DNA of 64,000 nt, taken from assembly GCA_051294375.1 (NCBI GenBank), contig CM119264.1, positions 28,355,940 through 28,419,939 on the forward strand, in the 5' to 3' direction. The notes beneath the pieces are model-generated. The model had not been told where the DNA came from. It made no database searches and worked only from the letters and a program-made list of their open reading frames with translations. This document shows positions 61,039 to 64,000 of this stretch, in pieces (the stretch's first letter is position 1; every line of letters begins with the position of its first letter). The translations under genes were made by a program, and so were the position numbers. Source of the stretch: Paraspadella gotoi. Taxonomy: Eukaryota; Chaetognatha.

Positions 61039-64000
61039 TTAGTAAAATTCGTTATCCGAGCTTTGCCTGGATCCGTTCCTTTCGAATCCATTGTTAGGCA
61101 AACCGTCCAACCCCAAATCCAAGGCATCCTGACTTCCGAGAGAACTGCTTGTGCTTCCCCCACCCCCGCTGTTTCCCCCGTTTCTATTGGTCACCCCTAC
61201 CCCCGTCAACGCCACCTCCTCTCCTCCGTTTCCTACGTGATTATTCCCCGGGGGCGGGGAGGACAATCTCAAGGAGAACGAATCGGTGGAATGAATGGAG
61301 AGTTTATTGTGGGGCGGGATGCAGGCCAACCCTCCCCCGATCAACGGGGAGTTCGGAGAGTAGCCCTCGGAAGTTCCCCACAAGGATCCCAAGGGTCCCT
61401 GGGGGCCTCCCAACAGAAGACTGTTGCGCAGATTAAGGGGAAGGGAGAAGGAATTATGCAAAGCAGGGGGAACGGAGGAATATCCGCTGGAACCAACGAC
61501 ACCACCTCCGCCTCCTCCGGTAACGTTAGCGTAACCCCCGCCGAAATTCAAAGGGGAGTACATGGTTCCATTGACTCCGAATTGTCCGAAAGTCGAGCCA
61601 GAGTTTAAACCGGGAGTGTTCATGGCATAGTTAGTAAACATAGCCTCTATGATTAGCCTCAAACAATCGGCAACATCGTCAGATGGACAGCACGACAAAG
61701 CTGCATTGTAACCTTTGGAATCTAGCGCGTCGGAGGAGGCTCCTTTATGCAGAAGAACGTGGACGACCTGAAGAAGAATTAAAAATTACATAGGTTGTGG
61801 TGATCGATTTTCTTGCTGACGAACATTTTATAGATGTTTATTTTAGAAAACCATACCAAATGCACCCTCTTTCTCATAAAATCACCTCGACGAGCCCGGC
61901 CTTCCCGGCGAGGTGCAACGCCGTCTTTTGTTCCTCGTTGGCAGCGTCAATGAAGAGCCGCGTCGGCCGGGGATCGTTCCCTTCGGAGGCTTTTTCCAGC
62001 AACTGCAGGGCAGCTGCTTTTCGACGCTGGAGGCAGGCGAGGTGGAGGGCCGTGTTGGAACTTCGATCGCGCGCCGTCAGATCTGCTCCGGATTCCATCA
62101 ACAAATCCAAGGCTGCCTCCTAAATATTTCAATGAAGAAGAAACGTTTTAACATTTGACTAATTTAACGTCAGAGTAAAGAAATCATCCCGCCGACCTGT
62201 CCGTTCGCGGCCGCCAACATTGTTGGGGTGACGTCCTCCTTGTCTTTGGCATTGACGTCGGCGCCGTGGCCGATGAGGAGCTGGAGGACAGGTACGTGGT
62301 TGTACAAGGCGGCGGTGTGCATGGAGGTGCGTCCGCGATCGTCCTTGACGCCGTCGATCAACTTGGCGGCGGAACGGAGACGAGGGGCGCTTTCGTCGTC
62401 GTCGTCCGCCTCCATGCTCTCGTCGTCCTCGTCGTCGTCGTCGCGGCGGAAAGGGAGAGGCGACATCTCGAGCAAAATCTCCACGCAAGTCACATGACCC
62501 CGCATCGCCGCGCAATGCAGCGGGGAGAATCGAGGAAGGAGCGAAGATTCTGTACGAGTTTGACGTAAAGGGGAGTAAGGATCGTATTAATCGTATTAAC
62601 CGGACTTCGTTTCTTTTGGGAAGCTCGCAAGCTTCGCTTCACTACTCAATTTAATGACTTGAATACATGGATAGTTTACATTTTAACACTTAGTTTGATA
62701 ATTAAATTACTTATGATTGATTTACATACTTTGTTCAGATCCTTATGCTTTACATTCTCTAAGTTCAATGCCTGGTCATGTGAAGGCTTGTTACGCTCTT
62801 CTGACAAGACATTTTACAGTAGCCTCGTGTAATTCGCTTTAAAGTCGGCGCATCGACAAAACAAAATCAATGCAGTAGGTAAATACACGAATTGCAAAAT
62901 TAACTCACCGTGATTAGTCTCGCTATTTCCATTGATGATGGAATGTACATCGTTGCACCAGGATTCTCTCAGCTTTTTGTTCTCGAGCAAAAGTTCTAGA
63001 ACAGCCTCGTGGCCGAAGTAAGCCGCCCAGTGAAGCGGCGTGAATCCCCGGTGGTCGCGACAGTTAACCAAATCTGCATTATTGGTCATTGCAATAATAT
63101 TTGTAACGGCATCTTGAATTAGTCTTTAAGCATTTATTACCCAGCTCTTCATTCCCATTGGCCGTCGACTGCGAAAGAGAGATTAGCACGGCGGAATGAC
63201 CTCCCATGGCGGCGTAATGAATCGGGTTTCGGCCAATGGCGTCCTGAGCCAGGATCAACCGGGTCGATGCACTCTGAGCGTGGCCGATTAACCCCGTCAC
63301 TACCTCCTCGTGGCCCATTGCGGAGGCGTAGTGCAAGGGCGTTCGTCTCCGCGTATCGCGCGCGTCTGACGATGAAAAGTTTAATATTAAACGCGGAAAT
63401 AGCGTAATGATTACTATCTTTACAACGTAAGGTTGTTGAAAACTAAGAAACCATAAAAAAGACTTTCAGCTTTCAAAATATAAAGGTCCAAAACCAACCC
63501 AGATCGGCGCCGTGGCCGAGAAGAAAGTTGACGGTCTCCAAGTGACCGTAGAGTGACGCCACCATCAACGGAGTCTGCGCTGACGAATCGATGACGTCCA
63601 CGTGGGGGCAGTGGGCGGCGACGGAAGATGACGAGGCTGAAAGAGAAAAGCCATTGGACTTGAGTCAACGTGATAAAAGAAAAAAGAGCTGAACAGAAAC
63701 TAATCTCACTTCCGGTTTTCGATCCAACGTTAGCTCTCTGAATCTTTCGACTGGAACAGCTCCCGTGCCGCGAAAGTGTGACCGGGCCCATGTCAGTTTT
63801 GCCCTTTCGATGCCCGCCGATGTTGTCGTCCTCGACGTCGGCCATTTCCGAGGAAGCCTCGAGCAAGAGTTGGAGACATTCCGTGTGGCCGGATGCCGCC
63901 GCCGCGTGAAAAGGAGTTCGTCTGCGTTGGAAACAAATGTCAAGATTCATTCGCCCTTGAAACATCGTTGTAGTGAGGAGAGATTCTCACTTGGTCGTGT
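61039..64000 (-). CDS. ANKRD28/44/52: Protein phosphatase 6 regulatory ankyrin subunit (ANKRD28/44/52 type), 5' part missing
   Basis: Eight exons join in phase (high to low): 63991-64000 (cut by the window), 63710-63921, 63499-63636, 63141-63365, 62909-63073, 62197-62549, 61886-62119 and 61039-61767, about 688 codons. Ankyrin repeats follow one another: RRTPFHAAAASGHTECLQLL, AQTPLMVASLYGHLETVNFL, TPLHYASAMGHEEVVTGLIG, FTPLHWAAYFGHEAVLELLL, FSPLHCAAMRGHVTCVEILL, RTSMHTAALYNHVPVLQLLI, NTALHLACLQRRKAAALQLL and KTALHLAGKAGLVEVVHVLL. The end of the array has CCPSDDVADCLRLI, matching the conserved CAPNKDVADCL of vertebrate ANKRD28/44/52. Those proteins scaffold PP6 and its SAPS subunits. The Gly/Ser-rich tail ends QSSDNEFY. 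Two linkers are lengthened by acidic or Ser-rich inserts. Confidence 0.92.

Overview
This window is animal nuclear DNA. Genes are split into many short exons by AT-rich introns with GT/AG borders, and the proteins recognised are animal adhesion and signalling proteins. Dense (GA)n/(TC)n tracts, trinucleotide GAC and ATG arrays and compact introns would suit an arthropod, perhaps a crustacean, but nothing in the sequence fixes the taxon.

The right half (about 29-64 kb) holds three well supported genes. On the + strand, 29.3-46.9 kb, is a delta-catenin/ARVCF/p0071-type catenin with an armadillo domain, a 12-fold NPYGT repeat and a C-terminal DSWV PDZ ligand. Tail to tail with it on the - strand, 48.6-55.9 kb, is a GIT-family Arf GTPase-activating scaffold (ArfGAP zinc finger, ankyrin repeats, SHD repeats, coiled coil, paxillin-binding C-terminus). 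At 61.0-64.0 kb on the - strand is the 3' part of an ANKRD28/44/52-type protein phosphatase 6 ankyrin subunit, cut by the window edge. A weak small gene may lie between GIT and ANKRD (58.5-59.5 kb, -). Vertebrate homologues of the first two act at the cell cortex, where catenins link cadherins to Rho/Rac control and GIT links PIX, PAK and paxillin to Arf6. Their adjacency here is not evidence of co-regulation.

The left half (0-28 kb) is repeat-rich and gene-poor. It holds the last exons of an acidic, lysine-rich protein at the left edge (+), fragments of two unrecognised genes near 2.5-2.9 kb and 9.5-10.5 kb (+), the 3' exons of an unrecognised membrane protein at 4.0-6.1 kb (+), and one exon of a possible discoidin-like secreted protein at 7.0-7.5 kb (-).

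Two segments appear twice. A block of about 0.55 kb is repeated around 4.35-5.9 kb across a 25-N gap. A block of about 7.7 kb is repeated head to tail (about 12.13-19.88 and 19.89-27.53 kb). Many differences between copies are short indels, and each copy keeps reading frames that the other breaks, so unmerged haplotypes or uncorrected long-read errors are the simplest explanation. No rRNA, confident tRNA, CRISPR or bacterial-type element was seen.
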